In this document: one piece after another, positions 1-7,940 of the stretch
Layout: every line of letters begins with the position of its first letter
Position numbering within the stretch: position 1 is the stretch's first letter
Origin: an uncultured Clostridia bacterium
Lineage (GTDB): Bacteria > Bacillota > Clostridia > UBA1381
Assembly (NCBI GenBank): GCA_934486495.1
Contig: CAKSPW010000053.1
Location: 1 to 15,522 of the forward strand
Length of the DNA: 15,522 nucleotides
Direction of reading: 5' to 3'
Program-made: the position numbers and the translations under genes
Notes under the pieces: model-generated
Seen by the model: the letters and a program-made list of their open reading frames with translations, nothing else
The model's database searches: none
Told to the model about the DNA's origin: nothing

Positions 1-60
1 CCGGGGAATACCGAACCCCGGAAATTTTGGTACTTTTGTTTGCAAAAGTACGAAAGAAAC
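1..60. repeat. Terminal hairpin repeat, left end
   Basis: Two hairpins lie back to back. CCGGGG at 1-6 pairs with CCCCGG at 16-21, and GTACTTTTG at 30-38 pairs with CAAAAGTAC at 43-51 around a TTTG loop. The same two-hairpin order, with related sequence, appears in reverse orientation at 15470-15522, and a second relative of the TTTTG/CAAAAGTACGAAA part lies at 15311-15332. This is a dispersed palindromic repeat family rather than a gene. No ORF covers it. Its position at the exact edge suggests that the contig was broken here by repeat collapse. Confidence 0.7.
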
Positions 61-164
61 GTAACAATTAACAGCAACAAAAATCACAAATAATAAAACA
101 ATCTTTTATTAAAAATCTCCTCATATTTTTCTTTAAAAATTAAAACTTTTGTTTCTATAAAATA

Positions 165-193
165 TTGACAAATAACCCAAACAGTGATATAAT
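165..193 (+). promoter_or_regulatory. Sigma-A promoter for the 230-3558 operon
   Basis: TTGACA at 165-170 and TATAAT at 188-193 are separated by exactly 17 bp, with an extended -10 TG at 185-186. All twelve hexamer positions match the consensus. Transcription should start near 200, giving a leader of about 30 nt before the ATG at 230. No operator palindrome is obvious. Such a strong promoter implies vegetative expression of the membrane protein, sigma factor and arabinofuranosidase cluster. Confidence 0.85.
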
Positions 194-229
194 AAATTGT
201 AATAATCAATCGAAGGCAGTGATAAACTA

Positions 230-892
230 ATGGAAAAATACGGAACGATACCACCGAAATTTACAAAAGAATGGTGGAGCTATTTTTGGGAATACTACAA
301 AATACATACAATTTCGGCAATTGCCGCACTGCTTCTTGTCGGAATGACGGTATACCAGTGCGAAACGCAGACAAAATATGATCTTTCAATCTCATATATC
401 GGCACAACACCGATAAGTGAGGAGTCGGAGGAGAAGCTTAAGGAGCAGATTGCGCCGAGCATTGACGAGATAACGGGGAACAAAAATATCGATATTTTCC
501 TCATGACATACGGTATTGATATGGGCAGCACCGATAACACATCTGCCGAATACGCATACGCTCTTAACGTTAAGTTTATGGCGGAGCTTCAGTCGGGCAC
601 AACGGATATTTATATAATGTCAAAGAGTAACGCCGAGAAAAATTCGGGATATACCGACTGTTTTATCGACATAACAACGCTATCGGGCAGCGACGATGTT
701 GTAAGGGACGAAACAGGCAAAGCGGTCGCAGTTTCGCTCAAGGACAGCCGCATTTTGAAAAATTCGGGTATAGATTCTTCCGATATGTACCTTATGGTAA
801 GAGATTTGTTTGAGAAGAACAAGGACAGCAAAGAGTATATACTCAATCACGAAAATTCACTAAAGGCGGCAACGCTTCTTTTGGAGCAGTAA
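230..892 (+). CDS. Membrane-anchored protein of unknown function
   Basis: A 220-residue protein. The N-terminal cytoplasmic stretch is aromatic-rich (KEWWSYFWEYYKIHT, about residues 14-28). It is followed by one hydrophobic helix (about 29-44, SAIAALLLVGMTVYQC) and an extracytoplasmic domain of about 175 residues starting with a YDLSISYIGT strand. The FW-x-YYK-x-HTI pattern before a single helix is, from memory, common in uncharacterised clostridial proteins; no function is known to me. The gene follows a perfect promoter, and its stop is only 2 nt before the sigma factor ATG, so the two are almost certainly cotranscribed. A role as a membrane partner or sensor for that sigma factor is conceivable, but no anti-sigma motif is visible. 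The start is supported by promoter position and the anchor; the ribosome site (AAGGCAG) is weak. Confidence 0.8.
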   Translation: MEKYGTIPPKFTKEWWSYFWEYYKIHTISAIAALLLVGMTVYQCETQTKYDLSISYIGTTPISEESEEKLKEQIAPSIDEITGNKNIDIFLMTYGIDMGSTDNTSAEYAYALNVKFMAELQSGTTDIYIMSKSNAEKNSGYTDCFIDITTLSGSDDVVRDETGKAVAVSLKDSRILKNSGIDSSDMYLMVRDLFEKNKDSKEYILNHENSLKAATLLLEQ

Positions 893-894
893 AC

Positions 895-1620
895 ATGGAA
901 AATAAATTTGACGAGTATTCATCATTTAAGGAGTATATAAAAACGCACGATACGCATATAAAAAACGAGATAATCGAGCATTATATGTACATTGCGGAAA
1001 TACTTTCAAAGCGTTTTGCGAATAAGGGCATAGAGTACGAGGATATTTATCAGGTGGCATGCCTCGGACTTGTGCTTGCGGCTGACAGATTCGACCCTGA
1101 CAAGGGCGTAAAATTTGCAACGTTCGCAACGCCTACAATAATGGGCGAGATAAAAAAATATTTCAGAGATAAAGGCTTTTTCATTAAGATTCCGCGAAAA
1201 CTCTATGAGGTTTTCAAAAGAGCGGAATGTATAAGCAGATGCATGAGCACTCAGGCAAGCACTCCCGAGGAGCTGTCACGTCTTATGAAAATCCCTGCCG
1301 ACACGATAAAAAAAGCGTATGACGCAGGCGATGTTTCATTTATTCGTTCGCTCGAACAGGAGGCGTATTCCGACAGTGAGCTTATGTATCTTGATACGGT
1401 GGGTGACGATGATAAAAGCTTTATGATGATTGAAAACAAGGATTTTTTCGACTATTGCTTAAAATCGCTTGACGATAAGGAGCGGGAATTTGTTAATCTG
1501 AGGTTTTACAAGGAGTATACTCAAAAACAGATTTCCGAGCTGTGGAACGTGTCACAAATGCAGATTTCGAGGTTTGAAAAAAAGGTTCTTCAAAAGCTTA
1601 GAAATTTGTATTTTAAATAA
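895..1620 (+). CDS. RNA polymerase sigma factor, SigB/SigF/SigG group
   Basis: A 241-residue sigma-70 family protein that directs core RNA polymerase to an alternative promoter set. Region 2 covers about residues 25-95: EDIYQVACLGLV, then RFDPDKGVKFATFATPTIMG, then EIKKYFRDKGFFIKIPRKL. This GEI(K/R)-(R/K)-(Y/F)-(F/L)-RD signature is characteristic of the SigB/F/G subgroup. Region 3 spans about 105-165. Region 4 (about 185-238) holds LDDKEREFVNLRFYKEYTQ and the recognition helix SQMQISRFEKKVLQKLR. The length (about 240-260 expected) is normal and all regions are intact. The start has GGAG at 883-886, 8 nt upstream, inside the end of the preceding gene, suggesting coupled translation. There is no neighbouring spoIIAA/AB or rsbVW pair, so I cannot assign it to SigB, SigF or SigG. 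Confidence 0.92.
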   Translation: MENKFDEYSSFKEYIKTHDTHIKNEIIEHYMYIAEILSKRFANKGIEYEDIYQVACLGLVLAADRFDPDKGVKFATFATPTIMGEIKKYFRDKGFFIKIPRKLYEVFKRAECISRCMSTQASTPEELSRLMKIPADTIKKAYDAGDVSFIRSLEQEAYSDSELMYLDTVGDDDKSFMMIENKDFFDYCLKSLDDKEREFVNLRFYKEYTQKQISELWNVSQMQISRFEKKVLQKLRNLYFK

Positions 1621-1644
1621 ATAATAAAAGGGGCAAAAAAAACA

Positions 1645-3558
1645 ATGATGATTAAGGATGATTTCAAACAGTCGATAACGGCGCAGTACAAGCCGAGAAT
1701 CGACACAGATAAGCTTTTCGCATACGGCAACTGTAAGCTGGATTGTCTTGCGGACGATTTAATCAAATTTGCCGAGAAGATGCAGCTTAAGGACAGGAAG
1801 CTTTGGCATATGATTGCCGAGCAGTTCAGCGGTACTCCCGATGACGAGGATAACGGCTGGCGAGGCGAATATTGGGGCAAGCATATGCGAGGTGCGTGCA
1901 TGACATATGAATACACGCATGATGAGGAGCTTTACGATGTTCTTGAGGAAACGGCAAAGGAGCTGCTAACGTATCAGGACGAGCTTGGCAGATTTTCGAC
2001 TTACAGCATTGAGGCGGAATTTAACGGCTGGGATATGTGGTCGAGAAAGTACGTTCTTCTCGGTTATCTCCACTTTTACGAAATATGCAAAAGCACGGAG
2101 CTTAAAGAAGAAATAAAGAATGCGCTTTGCCGTCACCTTGACTATATAATAAGTAAAATCGGCGAGGGTAAAAAACGCATTACCGAAACGTCCGATATTT
2201 GGCAGGGAATTAATTCAAGCTCGATTTTGGAGCCTGTCGTAAGGCTTTACAATATAACGGGCAAAGAAGAATACATAGAATTTGCAAAATACATTGTCGA
2301 TAACGGCGGTGCGAACGACTGTAATATTTTTGATCTTGCATACGAAAATAAGCTTGCGCCGCATGAATATCCCGTAACAAAGGCATATGAGCTTATGTCG
2401 TGCTTTGAGGGACTTTTGGAATATTACAGAGTATGCAAAGAGAAAAAATGGAAAATTGCGTGTGAAAACTTTGCACAGCAGGTTATAAAGCACGAGCTTA
2501 CGATTATCGGCAGTGCAGGCTGTACTCACGAGCTTTTCGACAATGCGACTGTCAGACAGACGTACACAAAATATTCGGGACTTATGCTTGAAACGTGCGT
2601 TACCGTTACATGGATGAAGCTTTGTTATCAGCTTCTTTGTCTTACGGGCAAGAGCGTTTATGCCGATTGTATAGAGCGTTCGGCTTACAATGCGCTTTTC
2701 GGAGCGGTAAATACGGAGGGCAGCCGATGCGGTGACAAGGCGATTTTCGACGTTGAATTTTACAGAGATGTTTATAACACATATGCAGACGCCAACAGCG
2801 ACATAAACGGCGGCGGACAAACGTTTGACAGTTATTCTCCGCTTCGTGCCGATATTCGCGGCAGAGCGGTCGGCGGCTTTAAACCTATGGAAAACAGAAC
2901 GGCTTATTGCGGCTGCTGTATCGCAATAGGTGCGGCAGGACTTGCACTTCTTCCGAAAGCGAGCGTTATGAGGTCACGCAAGGGATATAAATTCCTCCTG
3001 TACATGAACGGCAAAGTATCAACCAAGGACGCAACGTTTGAAATCAAAACCGATTACCCCAAGGGCAGTACGGTTGAAATTACGGTTTATCCGAGAATCG
3101 GCAGACAAATGGAGCTTGCGTTTCGAGTACCGTCATTTCACAAAGGACTAAATGCGGAACATCTTAACGCATATCATATATATGTTGGTCGTCATCAGTA
3201 TTTCAAAATTACAAAATTTTGGGAGTACGGTGAAAAGGTTACGCTTTATTTAAATATGAATCCGAGAATAGTGCGAGGAAAGAAAAACCCGGACGATAAG
3301 CTGAGCAACAAGCATATTGCAGTTTTATACGGACCGCTTGTGCTTGCCCGTGACGCAAGATTCGGAGAGGTCGGAGAGGTGCTTGACGTTAAGTGTGACA
3401 GCTTGAAGCTTGAGCCTGCCGATACTGTTGATTTTCCGCATATGGCAGAGTTTGACGTTACGATTGGCGATAAAACAATTAAAATGGTAGACTATGCGTC
3501 ATGCGGTAAGACGTGGGACGAGAAGTCGAAATTTGAAGCGTGGATGCGAATTAAATAA
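1645..3558 (+). CDS. GH127-type beta-L-arabinofuranosidase
   Basis: A 637-residue glycoside hydrolase of the former DUF1680 family (GH127, HypBA1 type), which releases terminal beta-L-arabinofuranose from plant glycans. Recognisable landmarks are WRGEYWGKHMRGA (72-84), THELFDN (294-300), ETC (316-318) and CGCC (422-425). In HypBA1 an E-x-C motif and an adjacent Cys pair bind zinc and supply the cysteine nucleophile; E316, C318, C424 and C425 fit these roles. A beta-sandwich follows from about 450 to the end. There is no signal peptide, so action on imported oligosaccharide in the cytoplasm is inferred. The ribosome site AAAGGGG (1627-1633) lies 11 nt from ATG 1645; a second ATG at 1648 is possible. 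It begins 24 nt after the sigma gene and is probably in the same operon. The divergent insertion between the two Cys sites (about 105 residues) is longer than in HypBA1, so substrate preference may differ. Confidence 0.87.
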   Translation: MMIKDDFKQSITAQYKPRIDTDKLFAYGNCKLDCLADDLIKFAEKMQLKDRKLWHMIAEQFSGTPDDEDNGWRGEYWGKHMRGACMTYEYTHDEELYDVLEETAKELLTYQDELGRFSTYSIEAEFNGWDMWSRKYVLLGYLHFYEICKSTELKEEIKNALCRHLDYIISKIGEGKKRITETSDIWQGINSSSILEPVVRLYNITGKEEYIEFAKYIVDNGGANDCNIFDLAYENKLAPHEYPVTKAYELMSCFEGLLEYYRVCKEKKWKIACENFAQQVIKHELTIIGSAGCTHELFDNATVRQTYTKYSGLMLETCVTVTWMKLCYQLLCLTGKSVYADCIERSAYNALFGAVNTEGSRCGDKAIFDVEFYRDVYNTYADANSDINGGGQTFDSYSPLRADIRGRAVGGFKPMENRTAYCGCCIAIGAAGLALLPKASVMRSRKGYKFLLYMNGKVSTKDATFEIKTDYPKGSTVEITVYPRIGRQMELAFRVPSFHKGLNAEHLNAYHIYVGRHQYFKITKFWEYGEKVTLYLNMNPRIVRGKKNPDDKLSNKHIAVLYGPLVLARDARFGEVGEVLDVKCDSLKLEPADTVDFPHMAEFDVTIGDKTIKMVDYASCGKTWDEKSKFEAWMRIK

Positions 3559-3561
3559 TTG

Positions 3562-3710
3562 ATAAAGCCTTCGGGCAAATGCCGTGTAAACAATCGGCAA
3601 AGCCTTTCGCAAATGCCATGCTAAACAATCGGCAAAGCTTTTCGCAAATGCCATGCAAAACAATCGGCAAAGCCTTTCGCAAATGCCGTGTAAACAGTCG
3701 GCAAATGTAA
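3562..3710. repeat. 35-bp tandem repeat array
   Basis: Three consecutive near-identical units start with CAATCGGCAAAG at 3591, 3626 and 3661 (35, 35 and 34 bp). Each contains TTTCGCAAATGCC and ends in an A-rich junction. A degenerate unit precedes them at 3562-3590, and a truncated one follows at 3695. There are no unique spacers, so it is not CRISPR. The motif AAAGCCTTCGGGC, a GCC/GGC stem with a UUCG tetraloop, occurs at 3565-3577 and again at 3725-3737. The 35-bp period is not a multiple of three, so the open frames seen across it on both strands are artefacts of the repeat. Confidence 0.85.
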
Positions 3711-3749
3711 GGTTAATCAAAAGACAAAGCCTTCGGGCGATAAAACTAA

Positions 3750-3786
3750 CGTCTGCGCCCCATGCGGCGAGTGCGGGGTGCAGACG
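3750..3786. promoter_or_regulatory. Strong hairpin in the nadE leader region
   Basis: The arm CGTCTGCGCCCC (3750-3761) pairs with GGGGTGCAGACG (3775-3786). This makes a 12-bp helix with one G-U pair and a 13-nt loop, ending 44 nt before the nadE start. No T-run follows on the plus strand, so it is not a normal terminator. It could be a leader structure affecting nadE or a member of a dispersed palindrome family; the sequence does not decide which. Confidence 0.55.
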
Positions 3787-3830
3787 AAAGTGTGAATACG
3801 TGCAAAATAAATTACAAAGGGTGCATTTTT

Positions 3831-5744
3831 GTGTTTGATTTTTTAAGAACATCGGTGTGCGTGCCTCGTGTCAGCGTGGGCGATACCGAGTATAATTGCA
3901 AAGAAATAATTGATAAAATTGATAATAAAAGCGATATAACCGTTTTCCCGGAGCTTTGCGTTACCGGATACACGTGCGCAGATTTGTTTCTGCAAAAGAA
4001 ATTGCTTACGGGCGCATACTCGGCGCTTGAGAGAATTGCGCAAAAATGTGAAAAAACCGTATTTGTCGGTACACCCATGGAGGTTGGCGGCCGCCTTTTC
4101 AGTACGGCGGTATGCATAAGCGGCGGAAAAATAAGAGCCGTTATTCCGAAAACCTTTGTACCCAACTACAACGAATTTTACGAAAAAAGATGGTTTTCGT
4201 CGGGGAGCGATTTAAACAGAAAGACAATTTCCTCATCACAGCTCGGCTTTAAAGACGGCTACGAAATCCCGATCGGCACCGATATCATATTGAATATCGG
4301 CGGCTATGTTACGGTCGGCTGTGAGATTTGTGAGGACGCTTGGTCACCGCTTCCGCCTTCAACATTTTTGACTCTCGGCGGAGCAGAGGTTATAGTAAAC
4401 CTTTCGGCAAGCAATGAAACAATCGCTAAAAGGGAGTACAGACGCTCCATTATACAAAACCGCTCGGCATCGTGTATTTGCGGCTATGTGTACACATCGG
4501 CAGGGTCTGACGAATCAACAACCGACCTCGTATTTTCAGGTCACGGCATGATTGCCGAAAACGGAAACGTAATCGGCGAAAATGTTAATCTTATAGATAA
4601 TGATTATGTTTTGACGCGCGATATTGATTTGGGGAAAATACGTGCTGACAGACAGAAAATCAAGACATTTTCGGATGCAGGAGCACTGTATGCGAAAGAG
4701 GTAAGGGAGATTTTTATTCCGTACGGGCATGAATTCTCAAACGGCGATTTAATATCGGTCGACAAGCTTCCGTTTGTTCCGGGCAAAAAATCAGACAGAG
4801 ATAAACGCTGTCGTGATATATTTGCAATACAAACCGCCGGGCTTTGTAAAAGACTCTCGAGTGTCAGAAGTAAGCTGACAATCGGCGTGTCGGGAGGCCT
4901 TGATTCAACGCTTGCGCTTTTGGTGTGCGTAAATGCGATGAAAAAGCTTGGCAGGAGCGTCGAAGACGTCATAGGGATAACGATGCCATGCTTCGGCACT
5001 ACGGACCGGACATATAAAAACTCTCTGGCTCTTATGAAATCGCTGCACGTATCAGCGGTTGAAATAAACATCAAATCTGCCGTGGAAAATCATTTTTCCG
5101 ACATAGGTCAGCCGAGCGGAAAATATGATTTAACCTATGAAAATGCGCAGGCGCGCGAGAGAACACAAGTGCTTATGGACTATGCGGGAAGAGTAAACGG
5201 GCTCGTTGTCGGCACAGGTGATTTGAGCGAGCTTGCACTCGGCTGGTGTACGTACAATGCAGACCATATGAGCATGTACGGTGTTAATTCGGGTATTCCG
5301 AAAACGCTCGTAAGATGGATGGTTGAAAGCGTAGCGGAGTGTGATCTGTTCCCCCAAAGCAGGGACGTACTCCGTGACATTGTCGCAACACCCATAAGCC
5401 CCGAACTTCTTCCGCCCGATGAGGACGGGAAAATCGCTCAAAAAACGGAAAGTATCGTCGGACCGTATGCGCTCCATGATTTTTTCCTGTTCTATGCGGT
5501 AAGATACGGCTTTGAACCCGAAAAAATTCTGTTCCTTGCGGAAAAAGCGTTCAAGGACGATTTTACAAAGGAAGAAATCAAAAAGTGGCTTATCAATTTT
5601 TATAAAAGATTTTTTACACAGCAATATAAACGCAGCTGTCAGCCGGACGGCGTGAAGGTGGGCAGTATCTGTCTTTCTCCGCGCGGCGATTGGCGAATGC
5701 CGTCGGATGCGTCATGGAAGCTGTGGCTTGAAAATATGGACTGA
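3831..5744 (+). CDS. nadE: Glutamine-dependent NAD synthetase
   Basis: A 637-residue two-domain enzyme making NAD from deamido-NAD, ATP and glutamine, the last step of NAD synthesis. The N-terminal nitrilase-type amidase domain has the expected Glu in FPELCVTGYTC (E41), Lys in IPKTFVPNYNEFYEKRWF (K107) and Cys in GCEICEDAW (C167). The C-terminal synthetase domain has the PP-loop SGGLDST (354-360), then PCFGTTDRTYKNS and GTGDLSELALGWCTYN. The length matches bacterial glutamine-dependent NadE (about 640). I chose GTG 3831 because AAAGGG (3816-3821) sits 9 nt upstream and the protein then starts MFDFLRTSV like its relatives. The in-frame ATG at 3762 would add 23 residues encoded by the hairpin loop and arm and lacks a ribosome site. 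It ends 13 nt before the YitT gene, with which it probably forms an operon. Confidence 0.95.
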   Translation: MFDFLRTSVCVPRVSVGDTEYNCKEIIDKIDNKSDITVFPELCVTGYTCADLFLQKKLLTGAYSALERIAQKCEKTVFVGTPMEVGGRLFSTAVCISGGKIRAVIPKTFVPNYNEFYEKRWFSSGSDLNRKTISSSQLGFKDGYEIPIGTDIILNIGGYVTVGCEICEDAWSPLPPSTFLTLGGAEVIVNLSASNETIAKREYRRSIIQNRSASCICGYVYTSAGSDESTTDLVFSGHGMIAENGNVIGENVNLIDNDYVLTRDIDLGKIRADRQKIKTFSDAGALYAKEVREIFIPYGHEFSNGDLISVDKLPFVPGKKSDRDKRCRDIFAIQTAGLCKRLSSVRSKLTIGVSGGLDSTLALLVCVNAMKKLGRSVEDVIGITMPCFGTTDRTYKNSLALMKSLHVSAVEINIKSAVENHFSDIGQPSGKYDLTYENAQARERTQVLMDYAGRVNGLVVGTGDLSELALGWCTYNADHMSMYGVNSGIPKTLVRWMVESVAECDLFPQSRDVLRDIVATPISPELLPPDEDGKIAQKTESIVGPYALHDFFLFYAVRYGFEPEKILFLAEKAFKDDFTKEEIKKWLINFYKRFFTQQYKRSCQPDGVKVGSICLSPRGDWRMPSDASWKLWLENMD

Positions 5745-5757
5745 TCGGAGGTTGCCC

Positions 5758-6627
5758 ATGAAAAGTTTCCTGTCAAAGCTGAGCATTGTAAATATCATTT
5801 TCCTTACCGTTGCCGGCATAATAAATGCGTTCGGCGTAACAGTATTTATTGCGCCCGTAAATCTGTACGACAGCGGTATTTCGGGAACTTCAATACTTCT
5901 TTCTCAGCTCACACCCGAATATTTGTCGCTTTCCGTGTTCCTTATCCTGCTTAATATTCCGCTCTTTCTCTACGGATTTAAGCGGCAGGGAGGAGTGTTT
6001 ACGTTTTACGCTATATATGCGGTTTGTATATACTCGTTTGCGGCATGGCTTATTACGGACGTTTTACCGGTTGATGTTTCGGTTGCGTCACCGCTTGCCG
6101 GGAGCGACTTGCTTTTGTGCGCCGTGTTCGGCGGAATAATATCGGGTATCGGCAGCGGTATGGCGGTGCGCTTTGGCGGAGCGATGGACGGTATGGAGGT
6201 TTTAGCTGTAATCTTTGCCAAAAAGCTCGGAATTACGGTCGGTGTGTTCATGATGATTTATAACCTCGCTCTTTATATCATTTGCGGATTTATACTCGAC
6301 AGCTGGATTTTGCCGCTTTACTCAATCGTTACATATGCTGCCGCTCTTAAAACGGTTGACTATGTTATCGAGGGTATCGACAGAGCAAAGGCGGCATTGA
6401 TTGTGACGGAGCAGAGCGAGAAGGTATGCTCCGCAATTTCAAATGAGTTTGAGTGCGGTATTACCGTTGCGGACGCAAAAGGGTATTACTCCAATTCCGA
6501 TAAAACGATTGTTTACGTTGTTGTAAACAGATTTCAGATCGGCAAAATCAAAAAGCTAGTGCATGATAATGACCCGGGCGCATTTATTTCAATTACCGAA
6601 ATTGCCGATGTGTTCGGCTCTAAGTAA
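5758..6627 (+). CDS. YitT family membrane protein with C-terminal DUF2179 domain
   Basis: A 289-residue integral membrane protein. It has about five to six hydrophobic segments (about 10-32, 56-73, 80-100, 117-138, 158-180 and 183-197), including the conserved GISGTSILL and FGGAMDGMEVLAVIFAKKLGITVG stretches of the YitT/DUF161 family. The cytoplasmic C-terminal domain (about 222-289; TIVYVVVNRFQIGKIKKLV and DPGAFISITEIADVFG) is DUF2179. The transport or signalling role of this family is not firmly established. I chose ATG 5758 because GGAGG (5747-5751) lies 6 nt upstream; an upstream ATG at 5707 lies inside nadE. The last codons (ADVFGSK and stop) are also the first copy of the downstream repeat array at 6604, so the 3' end of the gene seems to have seeded the array or been overwritten by it. 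Confidence 0.9.
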   Translation: MKSFLSKLSIVNIIFLTVAGIINAFGVTVFIAPVNLYDSGISGTSILLSQLTPEYLSLSVFLILLNIPLFLYGFKRQGGVFTFYAIYAVCIYSFAAWLITDVLPVDVSVASPLAGSDLLLCAVFGGIISGIGSGMAVRFGGAMDGMEVLAVIFAKKLGITVGVFMMIYNLALYIICGFILDSWILPLYSIVTYAAALKTVDYVIEGIDRAKAALIVTEQSEKVCSAISNEFECGITVADAKGYYSNSDKTIVYVVVNRFQIGKIKKLVHDNDPGAFISITEIADVFGSK

Positions 6628-6950
6628 GCTAAAGCATATCAGCACGCACAATATAGCCGATGTGTTCGGATCTAAGTAAACTAAACTATATCAGCAGACA
6701 CAATACAGCCGATAGCGTTCGGTTCTAAGCAAGCTAAACCATATCAGCCGACAGCGTTCGGTTCTAAGTAAACTAAAGCATATCGGCAGGCAATACAGCC
6801 GACAGCGTTCGGTTCTAAGTAAACTAAAGCATATCAGCCGACAGCGTTCGGTTTAGGCAAACTAAACTATATCAGCACATCAGGTAGGCTCTAATACGCA
6901 GACAATACAGCCGGCGGAGTTCGGCTCTAAGTAAACTAAACCATATCAAT
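6604..6950. repeat. Seven-copy interspersed tandem array sharing the YitT gene 3' end
   Basis: Seven units begin at 6604, 6656, 6708, 6747, 6798, 6837 and 6910, so their lengths are 52, 52, 39, 51, 39, 73 and about 41 bp. Each begins GCCG, followed by TTCGG, CTAAGTAA (or a variant), CTAAA and ATATCA. The long units add a block of about 12 bp ending CAATACA or AATATA, which the 39-bp units lack. Unit 1 is coding: it specifies the last seven residues and stop of the YitT-family protein. Unit 6 holds a further insertion of about 21 bp. Most of the 352-bp gap between the two neighbouring genes is this array. I see no terminator in it, and no gene. Confidence 0.88.
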
Positions 6951-6979
6951 AACCAAAAAAGGAAAGAGGCGCAGCGCAA

Positions 6980-7798
6980 ATGAATTTGGAAATGAGATTT
7001 CCCGGAGGAAAAAACAAGACTGTCACATTCAGCTACGATGACTGAAGAATTTTCGATAAAAGACTTTCCGATATTTTTTCGTCGCACGGTTTGAAGGCAA
7101 CGTTCAACATTAACTCAAACAACTTCAATAACTCTGACGGCAAATCCTATATTACATGGGAGGATGCAAAAAAGTATTATCTTGATGCTGGGCATGAGGT
7201 TGCGGTACATACTTTAACTCATCCGTGGCTTGAGGGTTTGCGCACAACCGACACTCTTTTTGAGATAATCGAGGACAGAAAGGAAATAGAGAAGCATCTC
7301 GGCGTTATCTCGCGCGGAATGGCATATCCGTACGGCTGTTATAACGACCAAACGCTTGACGCAATTCGGCTTTCGGGTATCGAATACTCAAGAACGGTTG
7401 TATCAACACATAATTTCTTTATGCCTAAAAATTGGCTTACTCTCGATGCGACCTGCCACCATAACGATCCGCAGCTTTTTGAACTTGCCGAAAGATTTTT
7501 GCAGCCGGCAAAGTGGGGAAATTGTCAGATGTTTTACGTCTGGGGTCACAGCTATGAATTTGACAATAACGATAATTGGGACGTTATCGAAAAATTTGCC
7601 GACATTATCAGCGGTAAGGATTATATCTGGTACGCAACCAATATCGAAATTTTCGACTATGTAAAAGCGTTTGAAAATTTGCGCACAAGCTTTGATAATT
7701 CAATCGTTTATAACCCCTCCGCAGTAACTGTTTGGTTTTCTCTCGGCGGTAAAATCTACTCGGTAAAAGGCGGCGAAACGATTAAAATCGCCTGATTG
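6980..7798 (+). pseudogene. Polysaccharide deacetylase (NodB family), interrupted by an in-frame TGA
   Basis: The frame from ATG 6980, with GGAAAGAGG (6961-6969) 10 nt upstream, encodes MNLEMRFPGGKNKTVTFSYDD and then meets TGA at 7043-7045 (codon 22). It stays open in the same frame to the stop after codon 272. Downstream motifs are KATFNINS (39-46), GHEVAVHTLTHPWLE with metal ligands H77 and H81 (HTLTH), RGMAYPYG, ATCHHNDP, YVWGHSYEF and YATNIEIFDY. These are typical of CE4/NodB-type deacetylases of about 270 residues that remove acetyl groups from sugars. The TGA replaces the Gly that normally follows the catalytic Asp pair, one base away from GGA. Restart at TTG 7091 would lose the catalytic Asp, so the gene is probably inactive. 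TGA acts as a stop in nadE here, so recoding is unlikely. Sequencing error remains possible. Confidence 0.85.
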
Positions 7799-7940
7799 CT
7801 CTGCCAATAGCGTAATTGCCACCGAAATTAATGTAAGTTTGCCTGCCGTACGTCAAAAGGCATAAAACGGTTAAACGGAATTAATATCAATTCGCCTTTC
7901 GGTAAACTTTTATAAGACTTCATAAAATTGCCGTATCGGC

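Noticed and set aside
2215..2820. 201-codon minus-strand open frame inside the arabinofuranosidase gene
   Set aside because: It is a shadow of a confidently recognised gene, with no domain or ribosome site of its own.
3591..3694. CRISPR array
   Set aside because: The units are contiguous with no unique spacers, and there are no cas genes nearby.
3762..3830. Upstream ATG start for nadE giving 23 extra residues
   Set aside because: The extension is encoded by a strong hairpin, has no ribosome site and does not resemble NadE; GTG 3831 has a good site and the expected N-terminus.
3499..3852. 117-codon open frame on the minus strand across the 35-bp array
   Set aside because: It is a repetitive translation of the tandem repeat, overlaps both neighbouring genes, and has no ribosome site; the 35-bp period rotates all frames and keeps them open by chance.
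7043..7045. TGA read as selenocysteine or as glycine throughout the genome
   Set aside because: The family has Gly, not Cys, at this position, which makes selenocysteine implausible. TGA terminates nadE and the replication gene at their expected ends, so global recoding is unlikely.
7091..7798. Deacetylase as a shorter intact gene starting at TTG 7091
   Set aside because: This start lacks a ribosome site and drops the catalytic Asp motif, while an upstream ATG with a good site is in frame apart from the single TGA.
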